A stretch of DNA of 64,000 nucleotides, from contig NZ_JAIVKJ010000002.1 of assembly GCF_020524885.1 (NCBI RefSeq), forward strand, positions 682,001 to 746,000. The letters are read 5' to 3'. Positions 51,922-61,189 of the stretch are shown here, piece by piece. Origin of the DNA: Microbulbifer elongatus. Lineage in GTDB: Bacteria > Pseudomonadota > Gammaproteobacteria > Pseudomonadales > Cellvibrionaceae. Below the pieces are notes generated by a model that saw only the letters and a list, made by a program, of their open reading frames with translations, did not search any database and was not told where the DNA came from. Position numbers and translations under genes: made by a program. Position 1 is the stretch's first letter, and every line of letters begins with the position of its first letter.

Positions 51922-54831
51922 ATGCCCCGCAACCTTACCGCCTCCCTGGCGTTGCTGACCGCACTTTCCATCCCGGCTCTCGGCCTGTTCGGCTGCGACC
52001 GCTCCAGTACCCAGTCCGAGCCGAAGCCGCAAACAGAGGCGACATCAAAAGCCCCGGGCCAGCAAGAGGCTAAGCCCGATTTCGCCATCGACTACCAGCA
52101 GTTCCAGCTGGATAACGGCCTCAACGTGTTGTTCCACATCGACCGCTCTGACCCCGTGGTGGCGGTGTCGCTGACGGCACATGTCGGTTCCGCACGGGAG
52201 AAAGAGGGCCGCACCGGCTTTGCCCATTTGTTCGAGCACCTGCTGTTCCTGGAGTCGGAGAACCTGGGCAAGGGCGGGCTGGATGCGATGAGTGCGCGTA
52301 TTGGTGGTTCCGGCGCCAATGGCTCGACTTCCCGCGATGTCACCAATTACTACCAGACGGTGCCCAAGGATGCGCTGGAGAAGATGCTGTGGGCGGAGGC
52401 GGACAAGCTGGGTTGGTTTATCAATACGGTGACCGATCCGGTGCTGGCGAAAGAGAAGCAGGTGGTGAAGAACGAGAAGCGCCAGGCTGTGGATAACCGC
52501 CCCTACGGCCACACCCAGTATGTGATCGATCGCAATCTGTACCCGGAGGGGCACCCCTACAGCTGGCAGGTGATTGGCTCGCTGGAGGATCTGGACAACG
52601 CCACCCTGGACGATGTGAAGACCTTCTTCCGTCACTGGTATGTGCCCAACAACGTGACCTTGGTGGTGGCTGGGGATTTTGACCCGAAAGAGGCTAGGGA
52701 GCTGGTAGAGAAGTATTTTGGTGAGATCCCCGCGGGGGAGCCCATCGAGCGCGCACCCAAGCAGCAGGTCACCCTGAAGGAAACCAAGCGTCTGTATTAC
52801 GAGGATAACTTCGCCCGCCAGCCGGAACTGACCATGGCCTGGCCCACGGTGCCGCGCTACAGCGCCGATACTTATCCACTGGCGGTACTGTCGGAGTACC
52901 TCTCCGACGGCAAGCGCGCGCCGCTTTACCGAGTGCTGGTGGAAGACGAGCAGCTCACCGCGAATGTATCCATGGGCGCTTACGAGTCCGAGCTGGCGGG
53001 GCAAATGCAATTAAAGGTGCAGGCGTTTAGCGGCGGCCATCTGGACGCGGTCTACGCGGGTATCCAGAAGGCCTTTGGCCTGTTCGAGAAAGAGGGCATT
53101 ACCGAGGAAGACCTGGAGCGAATCAAGGCCGGGCAGGAAGTGGCGTTTTACAACAGCCTCTCCAGCGTGGTGGGCAAGGGCTTCCAGCTGGCCCAGTACC
53201 AGATTTACGCGGATGACCCGGGTTATGTGACCAAAGACATCGAGCGGCTACTCGCGGTCACGCAAGAAGACGTTAAGCGGGTGTACGACAAGTACATCAA
53301 GGACAAGCCTTATGTGGCGACAAGCTTCGTACCACGCGGTGAAAAGGTGCTGGCATTGTCTGGCTCTACCGCTGCACAAGTGGTGGAAGAGAAGATTATA
53401 GAGGGCGCCGAAGCGCAGTTCGATGCGTCTGCCAGTGCAGAGTACGAGAAAACCCCTTCAAAGTTTGACCGCTCCAAAGAGCCGGCCTACGGCGATCCGG
53501 CAGAAACCGCGGTGCCGGATGTGTGGCAAGACAAGCTCGAAAACGGGATTAAAGTCTACGGTATCGAAAACAGCGAAGTGCCCACGGTGACCTTCAGCCT
53601 GGTGATCAATGGCGGCATGTTGCAGGACAGCATCGACAAGACCGGTGTTGCCGGGCTTACTTCGATGCTAATGGAGCGTGGCACCAAGAACCGCACCCCG
53701 GAGGAACTGGAAACCGCAATCCAGAAACTCGGTGCAAGCATCAGCGTGAACGCCGGGCAGGATAGCTTCCGCTTTGATGTCACCACCCTGGCGCGCAACT
53801 TCGACAAGGTGTTCGCACTGTTGCAGGAAATGCTGCTGGAGCCACGCTGGGATGAAAAGGAACTGGTACTGGCGAAGAAGAGCGTCACCAGCCAGATCAA
53901 GCGCTCGCAAGCCGAGCCCAACGCAATCGCCGGCAAGACCTTCGCGCGCCTGTTGCACGGCAAGGACAGTATTCGCGGTTACAGCGGCCTGGGTACCGAG
54001 GAATCCGTGGCGGCAATCACCATGGATGACCTCAAGGCCTACTACAACAAGGCCCTGTCACCCTCAGTGGCCCGCGCTCATGTGGTGGGGGATATTGCGC
54101 AGGTAGACTTTATGGCCGCCGCTGCCAAGCTGGCCGAGCAGTGGCCCGCCAAGCCGGTAACCATCCCCAGCCCGAAATCCGAACCCGCCAAGCCGGGTAT
54201 CTACTTTGTGGATGTGCCGGATTCCAAACAGTCCGTACTGCGTATCGGTCGCCTGGCGATGCCGGCGGTATCGGACGATTACTATCCGGCGGTCTTCACC
54301 AACTACATTCTCGGCGGTGGCGGTTTCGCCTCGCGTCTGATGCAGCAACTGCGTGAGGGCAAGGGCTATACCTACGGCATTGGTTCCAGTGTGTCCGGCG
54401 GTAAAACCCAGGGTCGCTTCGCCATCGCCAGTGGTGTGCGTGCCAATGTCACCGCGGAGTCGGTGCAGCTGATCAACGATATCCTCGAACAATACGCGCC
54501 CACCTATACCGAAGCCGACCTGGAAAACTCCCGCTCCTATCTGGTGCGCGCCAATACCCGCGCCTTCGAGACCGCTCGCGCGAAATTGGGCCTGCTGGAG
54601 AACATGAGCGAATACGGCTGGCCCGCCGACTATGTGCGCGAGCGCGAGGCGATCGCCAAGGCGATGACCATTCCCAAGGTGCAGAAGATTGCCGAGGAAT
54701 ATATGCAACCGGAGACCATGATCTGGCTGGTGGTGGGCGATCGCGCCACGCAGCTGGATCCGCTCAAGGCGCTGGAGCTGGGCGATGTTACTTTGATCGA
54801 TGCGAACGAGGTCGCCAAGCCAAACAATTAA
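51922..54831 (+). CDS. M16-family (pitrilysin-like) zinc metallopeptidase lipoprotein
   Basis: A 969-residue double-module M16 peptidase. The signal peptide ends LFGC (Cys25), so it is a likely lipoprotein facing the periplasm. The first module has the inverted zinc motif HLFEH (His102, Glu105, His106) and a downstream Glu in KQVVKNEKRQ (Glu185), and is catalytic. The second module (about 530-940) has no HxxEH and is the structural partner, with the R/Y-containing FASRLMQQLREGKGYTYGIGS. Such enzymes degrade oligopeptides inside a closed chamber. The ATG at 51922 has AAGGAT upstream; the frame extends 29 codons further without signal features. The end is followed by a weak hairpin (54855-54883). 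Confidence 0.93.
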   Translation: MPRNLTASLALLTALSIPALGLFGCDRSSTQSEPKPQTEATSKAPGQQEAKPDFAIDYQQFQLDNGLNVLFHIDRSDPVVAVSLTAHVGSAREKEGRTGFAHLFEHLLFLESENLGKGGLDAMSARIGGSGANGSTSRDVTNYYQTVPKDALEKMLWAEADKLGWFINTVTDPVLAKEKQVVKNEKRQAVDNRPYGHTQYVIDRNLYPEGHPYSWQVIGSLEDLDNATLDDVKTFFRHWYVPNNVTLVVAGDFDPKEARELVEKYFGEIPAGEPIERAPKQQVTLKETKRLYYEDNFARQPELTMAWPTVPRYSADTYPLAVLSEYLSDGKRAPLYRVLVEDEQLTANVSMGAYESELAGQMQLKVQAFSGGHLDAVYAGIQKAFGLFEKEGITEEDLERIKAGQEVAFYNSLSSVVGKGFQLAQYQIYADDPGYVTKDIERLLAVTQEDVKRVYDKYIKDKPYVATSFVPRGEKVLALSGSTAAQVVEEKIIEGAEAQFDASASAEYEKTPSKFDRSKEPAYGDPAETAVPDVWQDKLENGIKVYGIENSEVPTVTFSLVINGGMLQDSIDKTGVAGLTSMLMERGTKNRTPEELETAIQKLGASISVNAGQDSFRFDVTTLARNFDKVFALLQEMLLEPRWDEKELVLAKKSVTSQIKRSQAEPNAIAGKTFARLLHGKDSIRGYSGLGTEESVAAITMDDLKAYYNKALSPSVARAHVVGDIAQVDFMAAAAKLAEQWPAKPVTIPSPKSEPAKPGIYFVDVPDSKQSVLRIGRLAMPAVSDDYYPAVFTNYILGGGGFASRLMQQLREGKGYTYGIGSSVSGGKTQGRFAIASGVRANVTAESVQLINDILEQYAPTYTEADLENSRSYLVRANTRAFETARAKLGLLENMSEYGWPADYVREREAIAKAMTIPKVQKIAEEYMQPETMIWLVVGDRATQLDPLKALELGDVTLIDANEVAKPNN

Positions 54832-54854
54832 CCTAAACCATTCGCTCGAGCGTT

Positions 54855-54883
54855 CAATGCGGCCCGGCAGTTGTCGGGCCATT
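54855..54883 (+). terminator. Imperfect hairpin after the M16 peptidase gene
   Basis: Arms aatg(c)ggcccg and cgggccatt with one bulged C, 24 nt past the stop, no T run. Otherwise 54832-55104 shows nothing I can assign. Confidence 0.4.
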
Positions 54884-55104
54884 GCATCTCTGCAGATTGC
54901 CCCCCTCTCCCCGCTTAACCCAGTGCACAATTCTGTAGTGTCTGGTCTCCATTGCCGCCATTTACTCAGCGGTTTTTGTACGTGTGTCTACTCTTCCGGT
55001 GTCCCCCGCAGGCTGGTTTTGCGAGGGGGTTCCATCAATCTTCCCCCGGTCTGGCAGCGATTACTGTGGCGCGAGAATGGGGGTTATTTTCGTGAGATCA
55101 ACGG

Positions 55105-55773
55105 ATGAAAACTTTTACTAGAGCATGGGGCCCAATCTTGGGAGGTGTCACACTGGTTGCCAGTCTGGGCTTTGCCGGAGTGACAAAGGCCGAGGTTTAT
55201 GAGATCGGGCCGGAAGACTTCTCAGGGTCGTTCATTACGTCTTTTTTCAAATACGAAATCGATGAAAAAACAATTTCCACAACGACCACGGGAGAAATCA
55301 AAAAGAAAGGTCTTGGGAAATTTCTTAGCCATACGGCAACTGATTTTAATGCGGTCAGCGGATCCTGTGAGACAAACATGGCGGCCCCGGAGGCCGACAG
55401 TGCAGATCAGGTTGTTGTAGAGTCACCGTTCTTTGTTGTGAAATCCAATGTGGTGTTGACGTTCGAGAAGGGGCAGGTGTTCCTGCAGGCGGTGCCGGTG
55501 AATGATATGCCGGCAGGCAGCGGATGTTTTTATCTCACCGTCAATACCGGGACCGGAGAGCTGGTCGAAGAATTACCTGGTAGCTTTGATCTTGTCGTTG
55601 AATACAAGGTCATAGGCGGCACAGGAGATTTTGCGGGTGCGAGTGGTGTGTTGACGAGTACGTCCGTCGGTACCGCGCTTGAATACAATAGATTGTCTGA
55701 TGGCAGTGGAGATAACTGGTTTGGCGGTGTCACCGGCACCCTTGCGGGGTCTTTCTGTACTGACTGTCCCTGA
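55105..55773 (+). CDS. Exported protein of unknown function
   Basis: A 222-residue secreted or periplasmic protein. The signal peptide ends near TKA-E (residues 27-29). The mature part is beta-rich with a lysine-rich early segment (GEIKKKGLGKFLSHTA), four cysteines that could form two disulfides (SGSCETN, GSGCFYL, and FCTDC at the end), and VIGGTGDFAGASGVL, a Gly-rich pattern seen in several small beta-barrel exported families. I cannot name the family. The stop codon lies inside a 21-nt tandem repeat. Confidence 0.7.
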   Translation: MKTFTRAWGPILGGVTLVASLGFAGVTKAEVYEIGPEDFSGSFITSFFKYEIDEKTISTTTTGEIKKKGLGKFLSHTATDFNAVSGSCETNMAAPEADSADQVVVESPFFVVKSNVVLTFEKGQVFLQAVPVNDMPAGSGCFYLTVNTGTGELVEELPGSFDLVVEYKVIGGTGDFAGASGVLTSTSVGTALEYNRLSDGSGDNWFGGVTGTLAGSFCTDCP

Positions 55774-55809
55774 GGGCGGTTGTCAGAACCCTGAGGACGG
55801 TTGTCAGAA
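55768..55809 (+). repeat. 21-nt tandem direct repeat (two units)
   Basis: Two adjacent 21-base units differ at one position. The first contains the TGA of the preceding gene; each unit ends CGGTTGTCAGAA. Possibly slipped-strand duplication; a single unit would also leave the gene intact. Confidence 0.8.
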
Positions 55810-55839
55810 AAAGTCCCCAGGGTTCGATGACCGGCTCTC

Positions 55840-56340
55840 TCAGCCAATCGGGCAGCCAGGATTCTCCCCCTTGCCCCAGGCCATGATCGGTTCCATTAAC
55901 CAGGCAGAGCCCCAGGGGGAGTAACCGGTAATGGAGGCGCCGCTCTCCGGTTGCGGCTCGACGTTGATCACCGCCACGATATTGCCGCCCTCGTGCTGGG
56001 GGCCGGTCCATCCCATGACTTTTCTGCGCAGGGTGAATTGGGTGAGGTTGTCACTGGCCGCGGTAATGTCGTAGTGCCAGACGCCCGAGCCAGTCCCGAT
56101 CACGATACTTTGCGAGCGTATGCTGGGCCCCTGAATGACGCCTTCGACACAGGCATCCATGTTGGCCTTCAGGTTGCGCACGGAGTCCTGGTAGGGAATG
56201 GACGGCGCGGCGGTGTAGACGTTTCCGAACGTGGAGTCGCTCAGTGTGGTAACGAAGTCATTGGGCGTATTCGGGGGTAACAGGGCGGTACACCCCTGTA
56301 GCAGGGCCATGCCGAACACCGCAGGCAGGGTCTTTTTCAT
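55840..56340 (-). CDS. Small lipoprotein of unknown function
   Basis: A 166-residue lipoprotein with lipobox LLQGC (Cys17). The mature part has a helix with Asn/Ala-rich repeats (VRNLKANMDACVEGVIQ) and beta strands (IVIGTGSGVWHYDITAASDNLTQFTLRRK, GGNIVAVINVEPQ). A Cys pair (Cys64 and the near-terminal CPIG) could form a disulfide. No family recognised. It is convergent with the preceding exported-protein gene. Confidence 0.72.
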   Translation of the reverse strand: MKKTLPAVFGMALLQGCTALLPPNTPNDFVTTLSDSTFGNVYTAAPSIPYQDSVRNLKANMDACVEGVIQGPSIRSQSIVIGTGSGVWHYDITAASDNLTQFTLRRKVMGWTGPQHEGGNIVAVINVEPQPESGASITGYSPWGSAWLMEPIMAWGKGENPGCPIG

Positions 56341-56504
56341 TGGATTTCGCTCTTTTTAGTGCTGTTATTTGCTGTGCGATCGCCAGAAGCAGCCTGTAGT
56401 ACTCTTCGGCTGGGACCGAATCAGGTGTGAGTAATCCACAGGAGTAAGCACGAGTTATAACATGCAACTTTCGTGCTTAATAGGACGGGCCCCCGCTAAA
56501 ATCC

Positions 56505-57590
56505 ATGATCAAGAGAGTGTTCAGGAAAATGCGCAATGCATGGGGTGATAAACCAGTGAACTTGATATTCCCGCATTGGGGAAAATGGACGGGGGTCGTC
56601 CTTGCTGTATTTCTATCAAACACGATGTTTGCCCGTGCCGGCGTACTCGAGGATACCGCGTGGCGCCTGTCCGAATTCCGCTCCATGAGCGATGAGGTCG
56701 GGTCACTGCGGCCGGCGTCGCCGCGCAGCGTGCAGATTCGATTCGGTGCTGACGGTGCCGCCAGTATGCAGCTCGACTGCAATCTGGGAAGTGCGCGATG
56801 GCAACACACACCCTCGTCGGACCCGTCCAATGGCCAGATCGAAATTGGTCCGGTGGCGGCGACGCTCGCCCTTTGCCCGGGCACTAACCTAGGTAGTAAC
56901 CTGGGCGGGAAGTTTGCCAAGGACGCGCCCATGTTGCGCGGCTATATGATCCGCGATGGCCGGCTTTCCCTCAGCCTGATGGCCGATGCGGGCATCTATA
57001 TTTTCGACCCGGTTCCCCCGAAAGCGAGTACCGAAGATGGCGGTCCGCGCGTGTGGGAAGTGACCGGGGCGCCTTCCGGGTTAAATCTGAGGTCTTCGGC
57101 GTCAGCCTCTGCCCGTATTGTCGGGCGCTTTGCGAATGGCCATCGTCTCGACAATCTGGGTTGCAAGACGGCAGGTGTCCGGCTCTGGTGCTATGTACAG
57201 CGGTTTGGCGGCGGCCCGGTAGGTTACGTTGCCGCGGATTACCTGAGGCCGGCGATTGCCCCCGATGGCACCATGCCTGCGGGCGAGGACGATTCGGCGC
57301 TGCGCGCGGGCAGGGGAGAATTCGATGCAACGGGCAAAGTCCCCTGTGGCGATCAGCGGTGTGATTTCGGGGTGGCGCGCGCAGGCGGCGGATTTGCCAC
57401 GGTGGTGATTACGCGCACCAACGGCCGCAAGCGGGCGCTGTTTTTCAGAATGGGCGTTGCGACGGGGGCCGACACCGCAGAAGCGGAGGGACCGCGTGCG
57501 TTCAGTGTCCGCAGAGAGGATGACAACTTTCTGATTCGGGTCGGTCCGGAGCGCTACAAAATACCGGATGCGGTGATATACGGTGGCTGA
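56505..57590 (+). CDS. META-domain plus SH3-like domain exported protein
   Basis: A 361-residue envelope protein. A long basic leader and hydrophobic segment (about 28-45, ending FARA-G) act as signal or anchor. A META/HslJ-like domain follows (about 48-170: LEDTAWRLSEFRS, FGADGAASMQLDCNLGSARW, MLRGYMIRDGRLSLSLMADAGIYIFDP). A bacterial SH3-like domain follows (about 182-247: SGLNLRSSASASARIVGRFANGHRLDNLGC, WCYVQRFGGGPVGYVAADYL). The last 100 residues are a beta-rich domain with VPCGDQRCDFGVARAGGG. META proteins help outer-membrane homeostasis; this combination is of unknown role. The start is uncertain between ATG 56505 and 56529. Confidence 0.8.
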   Translation: MIKRVFRKMRNAWGDKPVNLIFPHWGKWTGVVLAVFLSNTMFARAGVLEDTAWRLSEFRSMSDEVGSLRPASPRSVQIRFGADGAASMQLDCNLGSARWQHTPSSDPSNGQIEIGPVAATLALCPGTNLGSNLGGKFAKDAPMLRGYMIRDGRLSLSLMADAGIYIFDPVPPKASTEDGGPRVWEVTGAPSGLNLRSSASASARIVGRFANGHRLDNLGCKTAGVRLWCYVQRFGGGPVGYVAADYLRPAIAPDGTMPAGEDDSALRAGRGEFDATGKVPCGDQRCDFGVARAGGGFATVVITRTNGRKRALFFRMGVATGADTAEAEGPRAFSVRREDDNFLIRVGPERYKIPDAVIYGG

Positions 57591-57646
57591 AGGGGGATGT
57601 AGGCCGCAGTCGCTGGCACAGAAGGCCGGCGACTGCGGTGGAATGA

Positions 57647-58381
57647 TCAGTAAGCGGGTGCCCAGCTGCCGTCTGGACGGCGACAGGCGACGCTTTGGGT
57701 GCTCTGGCCGTTCTGCCCAATCACCTCGGTGACGAAAGAGCGGCAGTACTGGTCGCCACGCTGTTCATAAGCGCCCGGAGTGACGGCGTATTGTTCGTGG
57801 CCGTTCTGGTTCTGCCAGGTCACACGCTCGCCTTCGGGGGCAAATTCCAGTACCTGTCCCACGCACGCCTGGTTGCGCTGGTCCATCCGGCGACCGATGT
57901 TGCCGCCAACGAGAACACCGGCAATGGCACCACCAATAGTGGCCGCGGTGTTGCCGCGTCCATCGCCAATCTGGTGACCGATAACACCGCCAATCAGGCC
58001 GCCCAATACACTGCCGACCTTGTCGCTGTTACAGCGGGAAACGGTCGTGTGCTGGGGCGGCGGCGCCGGGCGCCATTCCGGGCGGTACTCGGGTTCCGGG
58101 GCGCGCTGGTCAAACCAGGGCGGCAGCACAACCACACGGGTGCCGTGGTCGTGGTGATGGTGGCCGTAGTTGCGGGGAGCCCGGCATTTGCGCTCTTCCT
58201 CGTAGTCGCCATTGCGCTTCCACTTGCGCTCTACCTTGCAGTTGCCGTCCCAGTACTCTTCTTTGTACGAGCCGTGTTTCTTGTGCTTCTTCCAGCCGCG
58301 ACCTTCCGGTGGCTCCGCTAATAGGCCTGTCGAGAGGCTGCCGCACAGAATGGCGACGAGGGCTGTGGTGAGATATTTCAT
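57647..58381 (-). CDS. Glycine-zipper 2TM surface-antigen-like protein
   Basis: A 244-residue exported protein. The signal peptide (1-22, LLA-E) is followed by a basic/His-rich region (KKHKKHGSYKEEYWDGNCKVERKW, HHHHDHG) and a Pro-rich linker. A glycine-zipper pair occupies about 123-165 (SVLGGLIGGVIGHQIGDG, AATIGGAIAGVLVGGNIG), matching the 17-kDa surface antigen/2TM family. A C-terminal domain follows with GERVTWQNQNGHEQYAVTPGAYEQRGDQYCRSF, the RcnB/surface-antigen type. Such proteins associate with the outer membrane. Monocistronic. Confidence 0.87.
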   Translation of the reverse strand: MKYLTTALVAILCGSLSTGLLAEPPEGRGWKKHKKHGSYKEEYWDGNCKVERKWKRNGDYEEERKCRAPRNYGHHHHDHGTRVVVLPPWFDQRAPEPEYRPEWRPAPPPQHTTVSRCNSDKVGSVLGGLIGGVIGHQIGDGRGNTAATIGGAIAGVLVGGNIGRRMDQRNQACVGQVLEFAPEGERVTWQNQNGHEQYAVTPGAYEQRGDQYCRSFVTEVIGQNGQSTQSVACRRPDGSWAPAY

Positions 58382-58536
58382 GACTTGGTGTCCACCGCTT
58401 ATTCATTGTTCGATGTTTGACGAATGGCACGAATCCTAACAAGGGTCGCCTGAACAGACAGTGAATACGTCTACGTTTTCGGGAGTGATGAGCCCCGGCG
58501 TCTATGCTGCGTGTAGCAACCACACGGGGAAACGCG

Positions 58537-59226
58537 ATGCCGGACTACAGGCTCTACTATTGGGAACTGCCATTTCGCGGCGTGTTTATCGAGATGTTCC
58601 TGCACGAAGTGGGGGTGAGCTACCAGCGCCTGGATACGAGTGAGATCTACCCCGACAAGCGCCTGAAAATCCACAATCCGGGGATGGCCCCCCCGTATCT
58701 GTACGATGGCAGCATCGACAAGACCATCGCACAGATGCCCGCGATCCTGATGCACCTGGCGCGGGACTATGACTATCTGCCCAAACGCAGTGAAACCCAC
58801 ACCCTGGCCCTGAAGGCTCTTCTGGATTGCAACGATGTGCTAATGGAAATCACCAACTTCAACGGCATGCAGATGTGGGAGAAGGGTGCCTGGGAGACGT
58901 TCCGCTACGGGCGCCTGCCGGATTGGATGCAGGTGTTCGAACAGACCGGTCGCGCCCACGGCCTCAACGACGGCAAGGGGTATCTGCTGGGGTCGACCAT
59001 CTCCGTCGCCGATATCGCTACTGCGGCGCTGTTCGGGACTATGACCTATTCATTTCCCGCACTGCAAAATGACCTTGAGGAAAATGCTCCGGGGGTTGCG
59101 AAACTGTGTGCTCGCGTCGAGGCAAGGCCGCGTATCGCGGAGTTCCTGAGCGGGGCGCGGGAGCGTTATGGACGCGACTACTGCGGCGGCCAGATAGAGC
59201 GCTCGCTGCGAAAGATGATCGGTTGA
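58537..59226 (+). CDS. Glutathione S-transferase family protein
   Basis: A 229-residue cytosolic GST-like protein. The N-terminal thioredoxin-like domain is YRLYYWELPFRGVFIEMFLHEVGVSYQRLD, with the GMAPPYLYDGSIDKTIAQMPAILMHLARDY cis-proline region. The helical C-terminal domain includes LLGSTISVADIATAALFGTM. GGGGAAA precedes the ATG at 58537, which starts a standard GST N-terminus; the in-frame ATG at 58504 is less likely. The substrate is unknown. Confidence 0.85.
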   Translation: MPDYRLYYWELPFRGVFIEMFLHEVGVSYQRLDTSEIYPDKRLKIHNPGMAPPYLYDGSIDKTIAQMPAILMHLARDYDYLPKRSETHTLALKALLDCNDVLMEITNFNGMQMWEKGAWETFRYGRLPDWMQVFEQTGRAHGLNDGKGYLLGSTISVADIATAALFGTMTYSFPALQNDLEENAPGVAKLCARVEARPRIAEFLSGARERYGRDYCGGQIERSLRKMIG

Positions 59227-59233
59227 GGCGCAG

Positions 59234-61093
59234 CTAATTTGTCGGTACCTGCTCGATAGCCCGGATCATCAGCTCCAGCGCATCATTGAAGCACCCGTCG
59301 CCGTGAAGGTGGCTGGCTGTCTGCGGATGCTGGTGGTCTTCGATCGTGTTGCGCAAAGTGAGGCCGAACAGGGCGGGAGAGGGCGCTTCCGCTGTTTCCT
59401 GGCCACGCTTGTATACGGATACACCTTCCTTGAAGGTTTCCATTACCTTCAGGTCATCCAGCTTGTCCTCGGCAACCTCGAGCGGGTTCTCCGAGAGGAT
59501 GATCAGGTCGGCCAGTTTCCCCACTTCTATCGAGCCTTTGCGCTCCTCTTCAAAATGCTGCCACGCGGGCCATAGCGTCATGGCCTTGAGCGCGGTGGCG
59601 ACAGGCACCCGATGTTGAGTGCCGAGAATTTTTCCACTGCGGGTGCGGCGGGTTACCGTGGCGGAGAGTACGCGCATGGAATCCGGCAGTGCTACCGGCG
59701 CATCGTGGTGGGTACCAAACATCATCTTCTGCTCAAGGACCCAGCCGGTGGGTGAAATATTTTCCGCGCGCTCCGGGCCCAGCACGGAGTCGCGGTGGTA
59801 GTCGCCCCAGTAAAAGGTGTGCATGGGAAACAGGGAGGGAAAGATACCCAGCGCCTTGATTTCGTCCACCTGATCGCGACGCAGGGTTTGCCCATGGATA
59901 AGCACCGGGCGATTTTTCACTTTGGGGTACTTGGCTTCCGCGGCTTTCACTGCCTTGATCAGCAGGTCGATGGCGGCATCACCATTGGCGTGGGTGATAA
60001 TTTGCCAGTCGTGCGCATAGGCTTTGGCCACGGCGTCCATTGCCTGCTTTTCGGTGATCGATGCGTAACCCCGGTAATCCGCTTTCTGCCCGGCTGGTGG
60101 TTTGAAATAGGGCTTGCTCAGCCAGGCGGTTTTACCCTGTGGTGAGCCGTCAATGGTCAGTTTGGCGCCGCCGACACGCAGGCGGTGCCGGTATTCCCGT
60201 GTCGGGTGTATGTCCTCGATTTCGAGAATATCCGGGTAGACCACCACATCGATCTTCAATGCACCGTTTTCCGCGACCCGTTTTAGCGAGTTGAGAGATG
60301 CCTGGGTGGCGCGCCCCTCCTGCGCGGTTGTGTATCCATAGGTGGCGAGTAGCTTGGTGCCCTCGACAGCAAACAGATCGTTCACGTCTTTGTTCAGTGC
60401 TTTGCCAAACGCGCCGATCAGTTGAAAGAACGCATACTCCTCGGCAACCCCGTTGGGCGTCTTGCCATCGGCTTCGCGCTGGAACACACCACCTTTCGGG
60501 TTTTCTGTGTCGGCAGAGATTCCGGCTATTTCGAGTGCCCTGGAATTGGCTACCCCGATGTGTCCGGACTGGTGCACGATGAGAATGGGGATTTCTGTAG
60601 ATACCTTGTCGAGATCCTGGCGGGTTGGATGACGTTGCTCTGCAAGTTGTGAATTGTCATAGCCAAAGCCAACAATCCAGCCAAGCTGCTTGACTGATTT
60701 CTTATTGGCTGCGGCCCAGCTCTGCAGTAGTTTGATTAGAGAAGCGATGTCTTTACCCCTGCCATCCGGCGGAGGCAACAGGTTGGCCGTCAGCGACTGA
60801 AAGCCGATCATCCATGCGTGGCCGTGGGAGTCGAAAAAACCGGGGAGCAAGGTTTTGCCCGACAGATCGATTTTCTGGGTATTGGCGCCGGCGGTCTTCA
60901 GCACCTCCTCGCGCGTACCCACCGCGATAATCTTCCCTTCCTTGATCGCGACGGCTTCTGCCTTGGGCTGATTGTCATCGATAGTGATAATGGTGCCGTT
61001 GTGAAATATGGTGTCCGCGGTTTGTGCTGCGAAGACAAATGGTGAATGCACTAGAAATAGGTAACTGAGGGCCAGTTTCAGAAGATCATTCAT
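59234..61093 (-). CDS. Exported amidohydrolase (YtcJ/Amidohydro_3 type)
   Basis: A 619-residue metal-dependent hydrolase. The signal peptide (1-22, FVFA-A) is followed by TIFHNGTIITIDDNQPKAEAVAIKEGKIIAVG and the metal-binding DSHGHAW. Later features are the YtcJ-type WIVGFGYDNSQL, HQSGHIGVANSRALE, HANGDAAIDL, GTHHDAPV and the C-terminal GSIEVGKLADLIILSENPLEV. Family members cleave amides or similar bonds; the natural substrate is unknown and the exported location suggests nutrient degradation. It starts 96 bp after the photolyase stop on the same strand. Confidence 0.9.
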   Translation of the reverse strand: MNDLLKLALSYLFLVHSPFVFAAQTADTIFHNGTIITIDDNQPKAEAVAIKEGKIIAVGTREEVLKTAGANTQKIDLSGKTLLPGFFDSHGHAWMIGFQSLTANLLPPPDGRGKDIASLIKLLQSWAAANKKSVKQLGWIVGFGYDNSQLAEQRHPTRQDLDKVSTEIPILIVHQSGHIGVANSRALEIAGISADTENPKGGVFQREADGKTPNGVAEEYAFFQLIGAFGKALNKDVNDLFAVEGTKLLATYGYTTAQEGRATQASLNSLKRVAENGALKIDVVVYPDILEIEDIHPTREYRHRLRVGGAKLTIDGSPQGKTAWLSKPYFKPPAGQKADYRGYASITEKQAMDAVAKAYAHDWQIITHANGDAAIDLLIKAVKAAEAKYPKVKNRPVLIHGQTLRRDQVDEIKALGIFPSLFPMHTFYWGDYHRDSVLGPERAENISPTGWVLEQKMMFGTHHDAPVALPDSMRVLSATVTRRTRSGKILGTQHRVPVATALKAMTLWPAWQHFEEERKGSIEVGKLADLIILSENPLEVAEDKLDDLKVMETFKEGVSVYKRGQETAEAPSPALFGLTLRNTIEDHQHPQTASHLHGDGCFNDALELMIRAIEQVPTN

Positions 61094-61189
61094 TGGATTG
61101 CCCGGTCTGGGAAAATTTCGATTTCACCCAGTTTAGACATACCTTGCCCCCTCCACTGTTGATGGGGTGTTGGGAGACGGAGGGGGTGG

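Noticed and set aside
61147-61186. Eight-base inverted repeat (ccccctcc/ggaggggg) after the photolyase gene
   Set aside because: Loop is 24 nt and no T run follows, so it is not supported as a terminator.
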